Source: Pseudonocardia phyllosphaerae (GTDB lineage Bacteria > Actinomycetota > Actinomycetes > Mycobacteriales > Pseudonocardiaceae). From it: a DNA stretch of 64,000 nucleotides. This document shows, in pieces, positions 1-8,626 of this stretch. Position 1 is the first letter of the stretch, and each line of letters starts with the position of its first letter. Both the position numbers and the translations under genes were made by a program. Under the pieces are notes generated by a model that saw only the letters and a list, made by a program, of their open reading frames with translations, made no database searches and was not told the origin of the DNA. Location: the NCBI RefSeq assembly GCF_046546475.1, contig NZ_JBKGXS010000001.1, positions 1,083,876-1,147,875 on the forward strand, in the 5' to 3' direction.

Positions 1-1409
1 AGCCCGGCCAGCTCAGCGACGCGGCCTGCGTGCGTGGCGAACCGGGAGCGGGCGTACTCCGCGGCGGAGTCCTTGCTGACCATGAACGCCCAGTCGCTGG
101 ACAGTGCGTGCAGTGCCTGGTCGACGAGCAGGTCGGCCAGCGGGTCCCGCGCGTCGCGGCGCAGCGCGGGCCCCGAGCCGGGGACGACGGCGTCGACGGC
201 GGAGAGCAGGTCGTCCTGCACGGTCGCGTTGCCCGCCACGAACTCCGCGACCTGCGGCCCGGCCCACACCCGCCAGTCCTTGCCCGAGCCCCACGAGCAC
301 TCCGGCAGGGTCACCGGCTCGCCGACCAGGCCGTCGTCGATCGCGCCGCGCAGGGTGCGCACCGACACACCGGCCTCGGGCAGCCGCCGCAGCACCTCGC
401 CCAGCCAGGCGGGGCCCTCGTGCCACCAGTGCCCGAACAGCTCGGTGTCGAACGCGGCCACGGTCAGCGCCGGGCGCCCGTGCGTCGCACGCAGGTCCCG
501 CAGCCGGGCGACGACGGTGTCGACGAAGTCCGCGGCGTCGCGCCGCACCGCGCGGTCCGCGAGCTCCGGGTCGTAGGGCTTCTTGTCGTGGCTCGGGACG
601 CGGCGGCCGGTCACCCGGGCCGGTTTGAGCCCGGAGTCGTGGTCCCAGGTGTGGAAGTCGCGGTACTCGGCCGAGCCGGGGTAGCCCTTGCGCGGTGACC
701 ACACCCGGTAGGTGACGTCGAGGTCGCGGCCCACACACACCACGCCGGAGTCGCCGACCGGGCGGGCCAGCGCGGTGTCCCCGCGCAGCGCCGGGCCGTC
801 GACGAGGAACCGCGACACCCCGGCGGCGGCGTAGCCGGTCTCCATACCGGGCGCGTAGCCGCACTCCGGCGCCCAGATCCCGGCCGGGCGCGAGCCCAGG
901 CGCAGGGCGTGGTCGTCGAGCCCGGCGCGCAGCGAGAACGCCCGCACCCGCGGCGTCAGCAGCGGCTGGAACGGGTGCGCCGCAGGGCCGCCGAGCAGCT
1001 CGACGGCGCCGGAGTCGCGCAGCCCGCGCAGCACCGGCGACGCGCCATGGCACCAGTGCGCCTCGAACTCCGCGGTGGCCGCGGCCGCGACCCGGTGCTC
1101 GTGCGCGGCCAGGTCCGGCAGCCGGTCCGCGGCCGAGCGGGCGCGCAGCGACCAGCCACCCAGCCAGTCGTGCACCCCGCGCAGGCAGTGCGGGTCGTCG
1201 AGCTGCGCGGCCAGCACCGGGGTGATGCCCAGCGTCGCCAGCTCGCCGCGGCCCTCGGCGGCCAGCTCGCGCAGCGTCGCCACCACCGGCAGGTACGACG
1301 CCGCCCAGGACTGGTAGAGCCACTCCTCGCCGACCGGCCAGCGTCCGTGGTGGGCCAGCAGCGGCAGGTGCGAGTGCAGGACCAGGCAGAACGTGCCCTC
1401 GGAGGTCAC
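1..1409 (-). CDS. Glycoside hydrolase family 57 (DUF1957) 1,4-alpha-glucan branching enzyme, C-terminus beyond window
   Basis: The protein reads from GTG at 1409 and is still open at base 1 (469 complete codons visible). The N-terminus LVLHSHLP is the usual GH57 beta-strand with conserved His residues. WAPECGY near residue 180 carries the expected Glu nucleophile and AAFDTELFGHWW near residue 322 the Asp acid/base. Family members transfer alpha-1,4-glucan segments to make alpha-1,6 branches. The M. tuberculosis counterpart Rv3031 is linked to methylglucose lipopolysaccharide synthesis. The start overlaps the stop of the upstream methyltransferase by GTGA, so the two are translationally coupled. 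The exact glucan made here is inference. Confidence 0.88.
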   Translation of the reverse strand, partial: MTSEGTFCLVLHSHLPLLAHHGRWPVGEEWLYQSWAASYLPVVATLRELAAEGRGELATLGITPVLAAQLDDPHCLRGVHDWLGGWSLRARSAADRLPDLAAHEHRVAAAATAEFEAHWCHGASPVLRGLRDSGAVELLGGPAAHPFQPLLTPRVRAFSLRAGLDDHALRLGSRPAGIWAPECGYAPGMETGYAAAGVSRFLVDGPALRGDTALARPVGDSGVVCVGRDLDVTYRVWSPRKGYPGSAEYRDFHTWDHDSGLKPARVTGRRVPSHDKKPYDPELADRAVRRDAADFVDTVVARLRDLRATHGRPALTVAAFDTELFGHWWHEGPAWLGEVLRRLPEAGVSVRTLRGAIDDGLVGEPVTLPECSWGSGKDWRVWAGPQVAEFVAGNATVQDDLLSAVDAVVPGSGPALRRDARDPLADLLVDQALHALSSDWAFMVSKDSAAEYARSRFATHAGRVAELAG

Positions 1410-2155
1410 CTGGTGGCCGTCACGAGCAGGTCGAGGGAGTCGTCGAGGGTGTGGCCGGGCTCGTCGCCGTACAGCTCGAAGTCCGCGGCGCGCACGGCGG
1501 CGACGTCGGTGACCAGAGCCTCCGGCCAGGCCTCGCCGGACAGCGCGAGCCGGGTCTGCTCGGCGATCAGCCCGCCGTGACGCTCGTCCATCTCACGCAG
1601 CCGCGGGCCGTGGTGCAGCCCCTGCACGACGACGTCGCCGAACCCGGCGTCGCGGACCAGCCCGGCCAGCTCCCCGGGGTCGAGCTCGCGGGTGTGGAAC
1701 GGGTTGAGCGGGGTGTCGCTGTCCGGGGTGAAGGTGATCCGGTTCGGCGTCGACACGATCAGCCGCCCACCCGGGCGCAGCACCCGGCGGCACTCGGTCA
1801 GGAACCGCTCCTGGTCCCACAGGTGCTCGATGACCTGCAGCGACACCACGACGTCGATCGACTCGTCGGGGACCGGCAGCGTCACCAGGTTGGCCCGGGA
1901 CACCTCCACCCGCGGGTAGCGGGCGCGGACGTGGGCGACGGTCTGCTCGTCGTAGTCGAGGGCCTGCACCGAGCGGGCGACGCCGGCGAGCAGGTCCGCG
2001 CCGTAGCCCTCACCACAGCCGGCCTCGAGCACGTCCGCGTCCGCGCACGCGTCGGTGATCGCGTCGTAGACGACCTCGTGGCGGCGGAACCAGTAGTTCT
2101 CGTGGTCGATGCCGGGGATGGTGCGCTCACCGGTGAGGGGCAGGTTGCTGGACAC
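1406..2155 (-). CDS. Class I SAM-dependent methyltransferase (Rv3030-like)
   Basis: 249 residues starting at ATG 2155. The SAM-binding motif I VLEAGCGEGYGADLL lies near residues 42-56, followed by an acidic motif around YDEQTVAHVRARYPRV and the post-motif VSLQVIEHLWDQ, a standard class I Rossmann methyltransferase arrangement. It directly precedes and overlaps the GH57 branching enzyme, the same pairing as Rv3030/Rv3031 in mycobacteria, where a role in polymethylated polysaccharide synthesis has been proposed. The acceptor cannot be read from the sequence. Sugar O-methylation is an inference from the neighbour. Confidence 0.85.
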   Translation of the reverse strand: MSSNLPLTGERTIPGIDHENYWFRRHEVVYDAITDACADADVLEAGCGEGYGADLLAGVARSVQALDYDEQTVAHVRARYPRVEVSRANLVTLPVPDESIDVVVSLQVIEHLWDQERFLTECRRVLRPGGRLIVSTPNRITFTPDSDTPLNPFHTRELDPGELAGLVRDAGFGDVVVQGLHHGPRLREMDERHGGLIAEQTRLALSGEAWPEALVTDVAAVRAADFELYGDEPGHTLDDSLDLLVTATR

Positions 2156-2266
2156 CCGCCGACCTCATCACGACGACCGCACGGCGCGCACATCGCCCCG
2201 GACGCGTCGATTCCGCGCCAACGGGTAACCCGGCGAATCACTCACCGTGGCCGGAAGGAGCCGATC

Positions 2267-2464
2267 ATGAGCGAACGGACGGAGGACGACGAGACGTTGT
2301 CGCTCAACATCACCGGGCGGAACGGGTCGTGGATCGTGTCCGGCGTGGTCGGCGACGAGCCGGTCGAGCCGCGTGCGATGGACGACGAGGCCCTCGGCGA
2401 GGTGCTGTCCCTGGTCGTCGCCCCGGAGGAGGACCTCGAAGCGGCGGACGGCCACCGGAACTGA
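2267..2464 (+). CDS. Small hypothetical protein (65 aa)
   Basis: ATG at 2267 is preceded by a strong ribosome binding site (GGAAGGAG, 2252-2260) with normal spacing, which is the main reason to accept this short gene. The product is acidic and hydrophilic with no membrane segment and no cysteines. It starts MSERTEDDETLSLNITGR and ends in an acidic stretch. It is divergent from the methyltransferase and 61 bases upstream of the FAD oxidoreductase, so it could be the first gene of that operon. I recognise no family. Confidence 0.6.
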   Translation: MSERTEDDETLSLNITGRNGSWIVSGVVGDEPVEPRAMDDEALGEVLSLVVAPEEDLEAADGHRN

Positions 2465-2525
2465 TCGTCACCGGAACCGAGGTTCACCGGCACCCCGTGC
2501 CGTGACCGGCGGGCATGATCGGGGC

Positions 2526-3947
2526 ATGACCACCGCGACCGTCGTCGGATCGGGGCCGAACGGGCTGGTCGCCGCGGCTCTGCTGGCCCGCGCGGGCGTC
2601 GACGTCACCGTGCTGGAGGCCGCGGACGTCCCGGGCGGCGGCTGCCGCACGGTCGAGGCGATCCTGCCCGGGCTGCGGCACGACCACTGCGCGGCGGTGC
2701 ACCCGATGGCCGTCGGCTCCCCGGCGCTGACCGGGCTGGGCCTGGAGCGGCACGGGCTGCGCTGGCGGTTCCCCGAGGTCGACTGCGCCCACCCCCTCGA
2801 CGACGGCGACGCCGGTGTCCTGGTCCGCTCGGTGCGCGAGACGGCCGAGGGCCTGGGCCCGGACGGGCGTGCCTGGACGGCTCTGTTCGGCGCACCCGCC
2901 GCGCACTGGGACTCCCTGCAGAGCTCCGTGCTCGGCCCGCCGCTGCGCGTGCCCCGCCACCCGCTCGCGATGGCCCGCTTCGGCGCGGTCGCCGCCCCGC
3001 CCGCCGAGCTGCTGGCCCGCGCGCTGCGCACCCCGCGCGGGCGGGCGCTGTTCCTCGGGACGGCCGCGCACGCGTTCCACCCGCTGGACCGGCCGCTGTC
3101 CTCGGCGATCGCGGCCGGGCTGCTCGCGGCCGGGCACCGGCACGGCTGGGGCGTCGCCGAGGGCGGCACCGGTGCGCTGGTCGACGCGCTGCTGGCCGTG
3201 CTCGCCGAGGCCGGAGCCCGGGTCGAGACCGGGGTGGTGGTGACCTCGGCGGACGCGCTGCCGCCCGCGGACGTCACGATCTGGGACGTCGCACCGGACC
3301 GGCTGCCGGACCTGCTCGGGCACCGGCTCCCGCCGCGGGTCGCGCGGGCCTACCGGCGGTTCCGGTTCGGCCCGGCCGTGTTCAAGGTCGACTACGCGGT
3401 GCACGGCGGCGTGCCCTGGACCGCCGATCCGGTCCGCCGCGCCGGCACCGTGCACGTCGCCGGGCCCGCCGAGCACGTCGCGTACGTCGAACGCGAGGTG
3501 CACCGCGGTCGGATGCCGGAACGCCCGTTCGTGCTGGTCGGGCAGCAGTACCTGGCCGACCCGACGCGCTCGGCCGGTGACGTCCACCCGGTCTACGCCT
3601 ACGCCCACGTCCCGAACGGGTACGCCGGCGATCCGCGGGTCACCACCGAGCTGGTCACCGCGCAGATCGAACGGTTCGCCCCCGGCTTCCGGGAGCGCAT
3701 TGCCGGCACCGCGGTCACCGGACCGCAGGACTTCGCCGCCAACCTCAACTTCGCGGGCGGCAACATCCTGACCGGCGCCAAGGACGTCCGGCAGCTCGTG
3801 TTCGGGCCGCGCACGACCCTGCAGCCCTACGACACCGGCGCACCCGGGCACTACCTGTGCTCGGCGGCCACCCCGCCGGGCCCGGGCGCGCACGGCATGG
3901 GCGGCGCGCACGCCGCGGACCGCGCCCTGCGATACCTGCGGCGCTGA
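2526..3947 (+). CDS. Phytoene-desaturase-like NAD(P)/FAD-dependent oxidoreductase
   Basis: 473 residues from ATG 2526. The N-terminus VVGSGPNGLVAAALLARAG is a dinucleotide-binding GxGxxG fold followed by the acidic ribose-binding residue in VTVLEAADVPGGGCRT. The C-terminal GAHGMGGAHAADRALRYLRR is the second FAD-contact segment of CrtI/amine-oxidase-like proteins. Length agrees with that family. The chemistry cannot be assigned, because this branch of actinobacterial 'phytoene dehydrogenase-like' proteins is largely uncharacterised and no carotenoid gene lies nearby. It is cytosolic or peripherally membrane-bound as far as the sequence shows. Confidence 0.82.
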   Translation: MTTATVVGSGPNGLVAAALLARAGVDVTVLEAADVPGGGCRTVEAILPGLRHDHCAAVHPMAVGSPALTGLGLERHGLRWRFPEVDCAHPLDDGDAGVLVRSVRETAEGLGPDGRAWTALFGAPAAHWDSLQSSVLGPPLRVPRHPLAMARFGAVAAPPAELLARALRTPRGRALFLGTAAHAFHPLDRPLSSAIAAGLLAAGHRHGWGVAEGGTGALVDALLAVLAEAGARVETGVVVTSADALPPADVTIWDVAPDRLPDLLGHRLPPRVARAYRRFRFGPAVFKVDYAVHGGVPWTADPVRRAGTVHVAGPAEHVAYVEREVHRGRMPERPFVLVGQQYLADPTRSAGDVHPVYAYAHVPNGYAGDPRVTTELVTAQIERFAPGFRERIAGTAVTGPQDFAANLNFAGGNILTGAKDVRQLVFGPRTTLQPYDTGAPGHYLCSAATPPGPGAHGMGGAHAADRALRYLRR

Positions 3948-3957
3948 TGGGACCCGC

Positions 3958-4257
3958 TCAGGACTGGGCGGCGGGCTCCCCGGTCACACTCACGACCCCG
4001 CCCACGTCCTGGCGCAGCCAGGCCAGCACGGTCGCGTCGTCGAGGGTCAGCGGCACCTCCGGCCCGCCCCACCCCATCCGGGTGGTCGGCCGGAACGCCA
4101 GTGCGTCCTCGAGCATGATCGCCAGGCCCTCGGTGGCGCGGACGGTCACTCCGCCGTGTGTCACCGTCCGGCTGCCCGGCACGTTCTCGTCGGCATGCGC
4201 TCCCGTGCTCAGGACATATCCCGTCCCGAGTCGGTCGTCGAACCCCGTCACCTGCAC
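3958..4257 (-). CDS. Hypothetical protein (99 aa)
   Basis: Starts at GTG 4257 with GGAGGGAG just upstream, and ends 10 bases from the convergent FAD oxidoreductase stop. The protein is soluble and has a recurring beta-strand pattern (TVTHGGVTVRAT, EDALAFRPTTRMGW). It has no signal peptide, no cysteine and no recognisable catalytic motif. I do not recognise the family. Coding potential rests on the RBS, the third-position GC bias and the fit between neighbours. Confidence 0.55.
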   Translation of the reverse strand: MQVTGFDDRLGTGYVLSTGAHADENVPGSRTVTHGGVTVRATEGLAIMLEDALAFRPTTRMGWGGPEVPLTLDDATVLAWLRQDVGGVVSVTGEPAAQS

Positions 4258-4404
4258 GACGGCTCCCTCCTGCCGGTGCCTGGGCCGTCGACCGTAGCGA
4301 AGTCCGCGGTCCGGCGAGGCGCCGCGCAGTGTGACCTGATGCGCGCGTGGCGTGATGGTCCCCGCACCCGGGTAGGCGGGTGAGTACGGTCACGGTTCAG
4401 TTGG

Positions 4405-4434
4405 TTTGCCCGATGGCTACTCGCTGGTAACAAT
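4405..4434 (+). promoter_or_regulatory. Candidate promoter in the 402-base gap upstream of etfBA
   Basis: In the gap 4258-4659 a TTGCCC hexamer near 4406 and TAACAA near 4427 are separated by about 16 bases, in the most AT-rich part of the gap. This would give an untranslated leader of roughly 220 bases before etfB. A short hairpin (TGCCG-GAA-CGGCA) lies near 4455. I see no gene in the rest of the gap. Confidence 0.4.
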
Positions 4435-4659
4435 CAACGTCACAACGACCCGACGTGCCGGAACGGCATGCCGGCTGGCAAAGTCGTCGCCGATCCGACG
4501 GGCGCGACGCCGCGACCCGCCCCTGCCGGGGACAGCGAGCGGCGCAGGCCCCGTCACGGTGACGCGAGGCGGTCCCGGGACCCGGTTCCGGTCCGCCACA
4601 ACGGACGATGCGGCACGCATGCGGTGCGTGCCCCACGGCAGGGAGGTCGAAGAGGTCCC

Positions 4660-5445
4660 ATGAAGATCCTCGCACTCGTGAAGCAGGTCGCGGACACGTA
4701 CTCGGAGCGGAAGCTGTCCGACTCCGACCACACCCTCGACCGTGAAGGCACCGACTCGGTGATCGACGAGATCAACGAGCGCGCCGTCGAGCAGGCCCTC
4801 CAGCTGAAGGAGGCCAACGACGGCTCCGAGGTCGTCGTGGTCACCATGGGCCCGGACAGCGCGACCGACGCGATCCGCAAGGCCCTGTCGATGGGCGCGG
4901 ACTCCGCGGTGCACCTCTCCGACGAGGCCATCCACGGCTCGTGCGCGGTGCAGACCGCGAAGGCGCTGACCAAGGTCATCGGCACCCAGGACGGCTGGGA
5001 CCTGATCATCGCCGGTAACTCCGCCTCCGACGGCCAGATCGCCGCGGTCCCCGCGATGATCGCCGACCTGCTCGGTGTCCCGGCCCTGACCTGGGCGAAC
5101 GAGATCTCGGTCGACGGCACGACGGTCACCGCCAAGCGCGAGACCGACGACGGCGTCACGAACCTGACCGCCGAGCTCCCCGCGGTCGTGTCGGTGGGTG
5201 AGAAGGCCACCGAGCCGCGCTACCCCTCGTTCAAGGGGATCATGGCGGCGAAGAAGAAGCCGGTGGAGACGCTCGACCTGGCCGGCGCCGGGATCGACCC
5301 CTCCGAGGTGGGTCTGGCGAACGCGCTGACCTCGGTCACCTCCTCGGCGCCGAAGCCGCCGAAGCAGGCAGGCGAGAAGGTCACCGACGAGGGCGACGGC
5401 GGCGCGAAGATCGCCGAGTTCCTGGTCGGCCAGAAGCTGATCTGA
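4660..5445 (+). CDS. etfB: Electron transfer flavoprotein beta subunit (EtfB/FixA)
   Basis: 261 residues from ATG 4660, preceded by GGGAGG about 15 bases upstream. MKILALVKQVADTYSE and the ETF-beta signature region around LSMGADSAVHLSDE and NSASDGQIAAVPAMIA are characteristic. It forms a heterodimer with EtfA carrying FAD (plus AMP in the beta subunit) and passes electrons from acyl-CoA and other dehydrogenases to the quinone pool via ETF dehydrogenase. etfA follows after 45 bases with its own RBS (AGGAGAG). It corresponds to Rv3029c (fixA) in conserved order. Confidence 0.96.
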   Translation: MKILALVKQVADTYSERKLSDSDHTLDREGTDSVIDEINERAVEQALQLKEANDGSEVVVVTMGPDSATDAIRKALSMGADSAVHLSDEAIHGSCAVQTAKALTKVIGTQDGWDLIIAGNSASDGQIAAVPAMIADLLGVPALTWANEISVDGTTVTAKRETDDGVTNLTAELPAVVSVGEKATEPRYPSFKGIMAAKKKPVETLDLAGAGIDPSEVGLANALTSVTSSAPKPPKQAGEKVTDEGDGGAKIAEFLVGQKLI

Positions 5446-5490
5446 CGTACGTCGACGAACAGACCACCACTTTTCTTTCAGGAGAGATCC

Positions 5491-6438
5491 ATGGCTGAGG
5501 TTCTGGTCCTCGTCGACCACGTCGACGGTGACATCAAGAAGACCACCTACGAGATGCTGACCGCCGCCAAGGCGCTCGGCGAGCCGTCGGCCGTCGTCGT
5601 CGGCCCGGCCGGTGTCGCCGACAAGCTGGCCGACGGTCTGGCCGAGCACGGCGCCGAGAAGATCTACGTCGCCGAGACCGACTCGACCGACTTCCTCGCT
5701 CCCGAGGTCGGCGTGCTCGAGTCGCTGGTGAACAGCGTGAACCCGGCCGCGGTGCTGGTCGTCGCGGCCGCCAACGGCAAGGAGATCGGCGGCCGGCTGG
5801 CCGTCCGGACGAACTCGGGCCTGCTGTCCGACGTCGTCGGCGTCACCGCCGACGGGGTGCAGCACTCGCTGTTCGGTGGCTCCTACACCGCCGAGGCGAA
5901 GTCGAACACCGAGCACCCGGTCATCACCGTGCGCCCGGGCTCGGTCGAGATCGCCGCGTCGGCCGGTGCCGGTGCCCGCGAGACCGTCGAGGTCCCGGCC
6001 GCGGCAGGCCGCGACTCGGTCGTCACCGGCCGGGAGCCGATCGAGGGCGGGTCGCGTCCGGAGCTGACCGAGGCGACCGTGATCGTCTCCGGTGGCCGCG
6101 GTGTCGGCTCGGCCGACGACTTCACCGTCGTCGAGGGCCTGGCCGACTCCCTCGGTGCCGCCGTCGGCGCCTCGCGTGCCGCGGTGGACTCCGGCTACTA
6201 CCCGCCGCAGTTCCAGGTCGGCCAGACCGGCAAGTCCGTGTCGCCGCAGCTCTACATCGCCCTCGGCATCTCCGGCGCGATCCAGCACCGCGCCGGCATG
6301 CAGACGTCGAAGACGATCGTCGCGGTGAACAAGGACGAGGAGGCGCCGATCTTCGAGATCGCCGACTACGGCATCGTCGGCGACCTGTTCAAGGTCGCGC
6401 CGCAGCTGCAGGACGAGGTCGCCAAGCGCAAGGGCTGA
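5491..6438 (+). CDS. etfA: Electron transfer flavoprotein alpha subunit (EtfA/FixB)
   Basis: 315 residues from ATG 5491, spaced about 8 bases from AGGAGAG. The C-terminal FAD-binding domain is evident: VSGGRGVGSADDF, GASRAAVDSGYYPPQFQVG, then GISGAIQHRAGMQTSKTIVAVN, all family hallmarks. It is the flavin-carrying partner of EtfB in beta-oxidation and amino-acid catabolism electron flow. The operon ends here: a strong perfect hairpin begins 34 bases after the stop. Confidence 0.96.
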   Translation: MAEVLVLVDHVDGDIKKTTYEMLTAAKALGEPSAVVVGPAGVADKLADGLAEHGAEKIYVAETDSTDFLAPEVGVLESLVNSVNPAAVLVVAAANGKEIGGRLAVRTNSGLLSDVVGVTADGVQHSLFGGSYTAEAKSNTEHPVITVRPGSVEIAASAGAGARETVEVPAAAGRDSVVTGREPIEGGSRPELTEATVIVSGGRGVGSADDFTVVEGLADSLGAAVGASRAAVDSGYYPPQFQVGQTGKSVSPQLYIALGISGAIQHRAGMQTSKTIVAVNKDEEAPIFEIADYGIVGDLFKVAPQLQDEVAKRKG

Positions 6439-6471
6439 GCCCACGCGCGGTGACTCCGCGATCACCCCCGG

Positions 6472-6505
6472 CGACGCCCGGGTGCCTTCCGGCACCCGGG
6501 CGTCG
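6472..6505 (+). terminator. Intrinsic terminator-like hairpin after etfA
   Basis: Perfect 15-base inverted repeat (CGACGCCCGGGTGCC and its complement) with loop TTCC, starting 34 bases after the etfA stop. There is no U-tract, as is usual for high-GC actinobacteria. Confidence 0.8.
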
Positions 6506-6636
6506 TCGTGTGTGGGGGGCCTGTTCACCTGCTCCTACCTGCGACGACACGTGTTCGGGGCCGTTCACCCCGATGCCACCGACACGTCGACGCGGCACCG
6601 TCGCGGTGTCGCACCCGGCCGGTACCAACGGCACCC

Positions 6637-7416
6637 GTGACCCAGGTGATCGTCTCGACCCCGGAGACCGCGGCCAAGCGGTACTCCCTGCTGCTCACGA
6701 CCGACGCCGACGACGTCGCCGCGGCGCAGGCGCTGCGGTACCGGGTGTTCGCCGGAGAGATCGGCGCGCACATCGACACGCCCGTCCCCGGCCTCGACAT
6801 CGACCGGTTCGACGAGTTCTGCGACCACCTCGTCGTCCGGGAGGACGCCACGGGGGAGATCGTCGGGACCTACCGGATGCTCCCGCCCGAGCGCGCCCGC
6901 GCGGCCGGTGCGCTCTACACCGACGGCGAGTTCGACCTGAGCCGGCTGGACCCGCTGCGCGACTCGCTGGTCGAGACCGGCCGATCCTGCGTGCACCCCG
7001 ACCACCGCGCCGGCTCCGTCGTCGGGCTGGTCTGGGCGGGCCTGGCCCGCTACATGCTGCTGTCGGGCAACCGCTGGCTGATCGGCTGCGCCAGCGTCCC
7101 GCTCGCCGACGGCGGAGTGCAGGCCGCGGGCGTGCGGGAGCGGGTGCTCGCCAAGCACCTCGCCCCCGCCGAGTACCGGACCACCCCGCACCGCCCGTGG
7201 GACGCCTCGGACGCGCCCAAGCACCGCACCTCGACGGTCCCGCCGCTGCTGCGCGGCTACCTGCGCCTGGGCACCTGGGTGTGCGGCGAGCCCGCGCACG
7301 ACCCGGACTTCGGCGTCGCCGACTTCCCGGTGCTGCTCGGCCTGGACCACATCGACCAGCGCTACCTGCGGTTCTTCCTCGGTGAGGGCTCCGGCGCGCC
7401 GGGGGTCCCCGCATGA
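6637..7416 (+). CDS. GNAT-fold N-acyltransferase, OlsB-like (ornithine-acyl-ACP acyltransferase family)
   Basis: Chosen start is GTG 6637, because the sequence further upstream in frame lacks family character. That gives 259 residues. ALRYRVFAGEIGA near residue 30, EIVGTYRMLPPE, and the C-terminal YLRLGTWVCGEPAHDPDFG ending RYLRFF match the OlsB/hemolysin-acyltransferase-like family that N-acylates ornithine in lyso-ornithine-lipid synthesis. Its stop overlaps the start of the next acyltransferase by ATGA, matching an OlsB-OlsA arrangement and the Rv3027c-Rv3026c order. The substrate is inferred from family, not proven. Confidence 0.75.
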   Translation: MTQVIVSTPETAAKRYSLLLTTDADDVAAAQALRYRVFAGEIGAHIDTPVPGLDIDRFDEFCDHLVVREDATGEIVGTYRMLPPERARAAGALYTDGEFDLSRLDPLRDSLVETGRSCVHPDHRAGSVVGLVWAGLARYMLLSGNRWLIGCASVPLADGGVQAAGVRERVLAKHLAPAEYRTTPHRPWDASDAPKHRTSTVPPLLRGYLRLGTWVCGEPAHDPDFGVADFPVLLGLDHIDQRYLRFFLGEGSGAPGVPA

Positions 7417-8576
7417 CGCTCCCGGCGTTCCGGCGCCCGGCGCCGCACCGGGCGGCCCGGGCGGCGCTGCGGACCCCGGTTCCGGGATCCGCCCCGTCCG
7501 CCGCCGACACCGGCGTCGCGGCCGGGGCCACCGCCGACGCCGAGCTCGCCGGGCCCGGCACCGGGCTCGCCACCCCGGGGCCCACCGCCGGGGCCGTCAC
7601 CCCCGCGGACGAGGTGCCGGCGGTCGCCGGGCCGTCTCCCGCCGGGGGCGTGCTGCCCCCGCCCGCCGCTGCGGCCCAGGCCGCTCCGGCGTCCTCGGCG
7701 CCGCCCTGCGCGGCGCCGGAGATCGGGCACCCGACCCACCCCGTCGACCCGCCGGCGTCGCAGCGCCCGGGCGGGCCGTGGGCCATCTGGTCGCCCTGCA
7801 CCCCCGACACCTGCCTGCCGCCGCGCGCGAGCACCGGACGGCTGCGGATGCTGCGCCGCACCACCGTCCTGCTCGCGGTGCTGTTCGCGGGCACCGCGCT
7901 CATCCCACCGGCCGCGCTCGCCGGCCCGCGGCTGCTCTCCCCGCTGCTGCGCAGGCTGCACGCCGCGGTCCTGAGCGCAGCGGGCGTGCGGCTGGTCGTC
8001 CGCGGCGGCCCGCTGGCCCCCGCCGACGGGCGCGGCGCGCTGGTGGTCTCCGACCACACGTCCTGGCTGGACGTCCCGGCCCTCGGCACGCTCGGCCCGC
8101 TCACCATGCTGGCCAAGCGCGAGGTGCGGGACTGGCCGCTGATCGGCGTGCTGGCCGCCCGGATCGGCACGCTGTTCGTGCACCGCGAGGGGTTGTCCCG
8201 GCTTCCCGCGACCGTCGCGCAGACCGCGGACGCGCTGCGGGCGGGCACGCTCGTCGGAGTGTTCCCCGAGGCCACCACCTGGTGCGGCGCCGTCGGCGGC
8301 GACTACCGGCGCGCCCCGTTCCAGGCCGCGATCGACGCCGGCGTCCCGGTCCGCCCGGTCACCGTCACGATCACCACCCCCGACGGGAGGCCCAGCACGG
8401 CGGCGGCGTTCGTCGGCGACCAGACCCTGGGCGACACCGTCGGGCGGGTGCTGCGGCTGCCCGGGCTGGTGTGCACGGTGACCGTCGGGGAGCTCGTCGA
8501 GCCCTCCGACCCGGCCGCCGCGGACCGCCGGACGCTGGCCCGTACGGCCCGTGACCGGGTCCGGCACGGGCGCTGA
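7413..8576 (+). CDS. 1-acyl-glycerol-3-phosphate / lyso-ornithine-lipid O-acyltransferase (PlsC/OlsA-like) with long N-terminal extension
   Basis: 387 residues from ATG 7413. Residues 1-145 are a Pro/Ala-rich, low-complexity extension not found in minimal PlsC proteins, followed by a hydrophobic segment (LLAVLFAGTALIPPAALAG) and the acyltransferase domain. The catalytic H-x4-D box is SDHTSWLD near residue 212. Block III reads FPEATTW, with Ala where Gly is usual (FPEGT). It esterifies a second acyl chain onto a lysolipid at the membrane. Overlap with the OlsB-like gene suggests a two-step ornithine-lipid pair. Ordinary phosphatidate synthesis is the alternative. Confidence 0.78.
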   Translation: MTLPAFRRPAPHRAARAALRTPVPGSAPSAADTGVAAGATADAELAGPGTGLATPGPTAGAVTPADEVPAVAGPSPAGGVLPPPAAAAQAAPASSAPPCAAPEIGHPTHPVDPPASQRPGGPWAIWSPCTPDTCLPPRASTGRLRMLRRTTVLLAVLFAGTALIPPAALAGPRLLSPLLRRLHAAVLSAAGVRLVVRGGPLAPADGRGALVVSDHTSWLDVPALGTLGPLTMLAKREVRDWPLIGVLAARIGTLFVHREGLSRLPATVAQTADALRAGTLVGVFPEATTWCGAVGGDYRRAPFQAAIDAGVPVRPVTVTITTPDGRPSTAAAFVGDQTLGDTVGRVLRLPGLVCTVTVGELVEPSDPAAADRRTLARTARDRVRHGR

Positions 8577-8612
8577 CGCCCGGGTCGGCGGCCGGAACCC
8601 CGGTGGACGGAC

Positions 8613-8618
8613 TATCCT
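8613..8618 (+). promoter_or_regulatory. -10 element of the cysteine desulfurase gene
   Basis: TATCCT ends 8 bases before ATG 8627 and no RBS is visible, so transcription probably starts at or very near the start codon. Confidence 0.45.
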
Positions 8619-8626
8619 GGCCGTCG

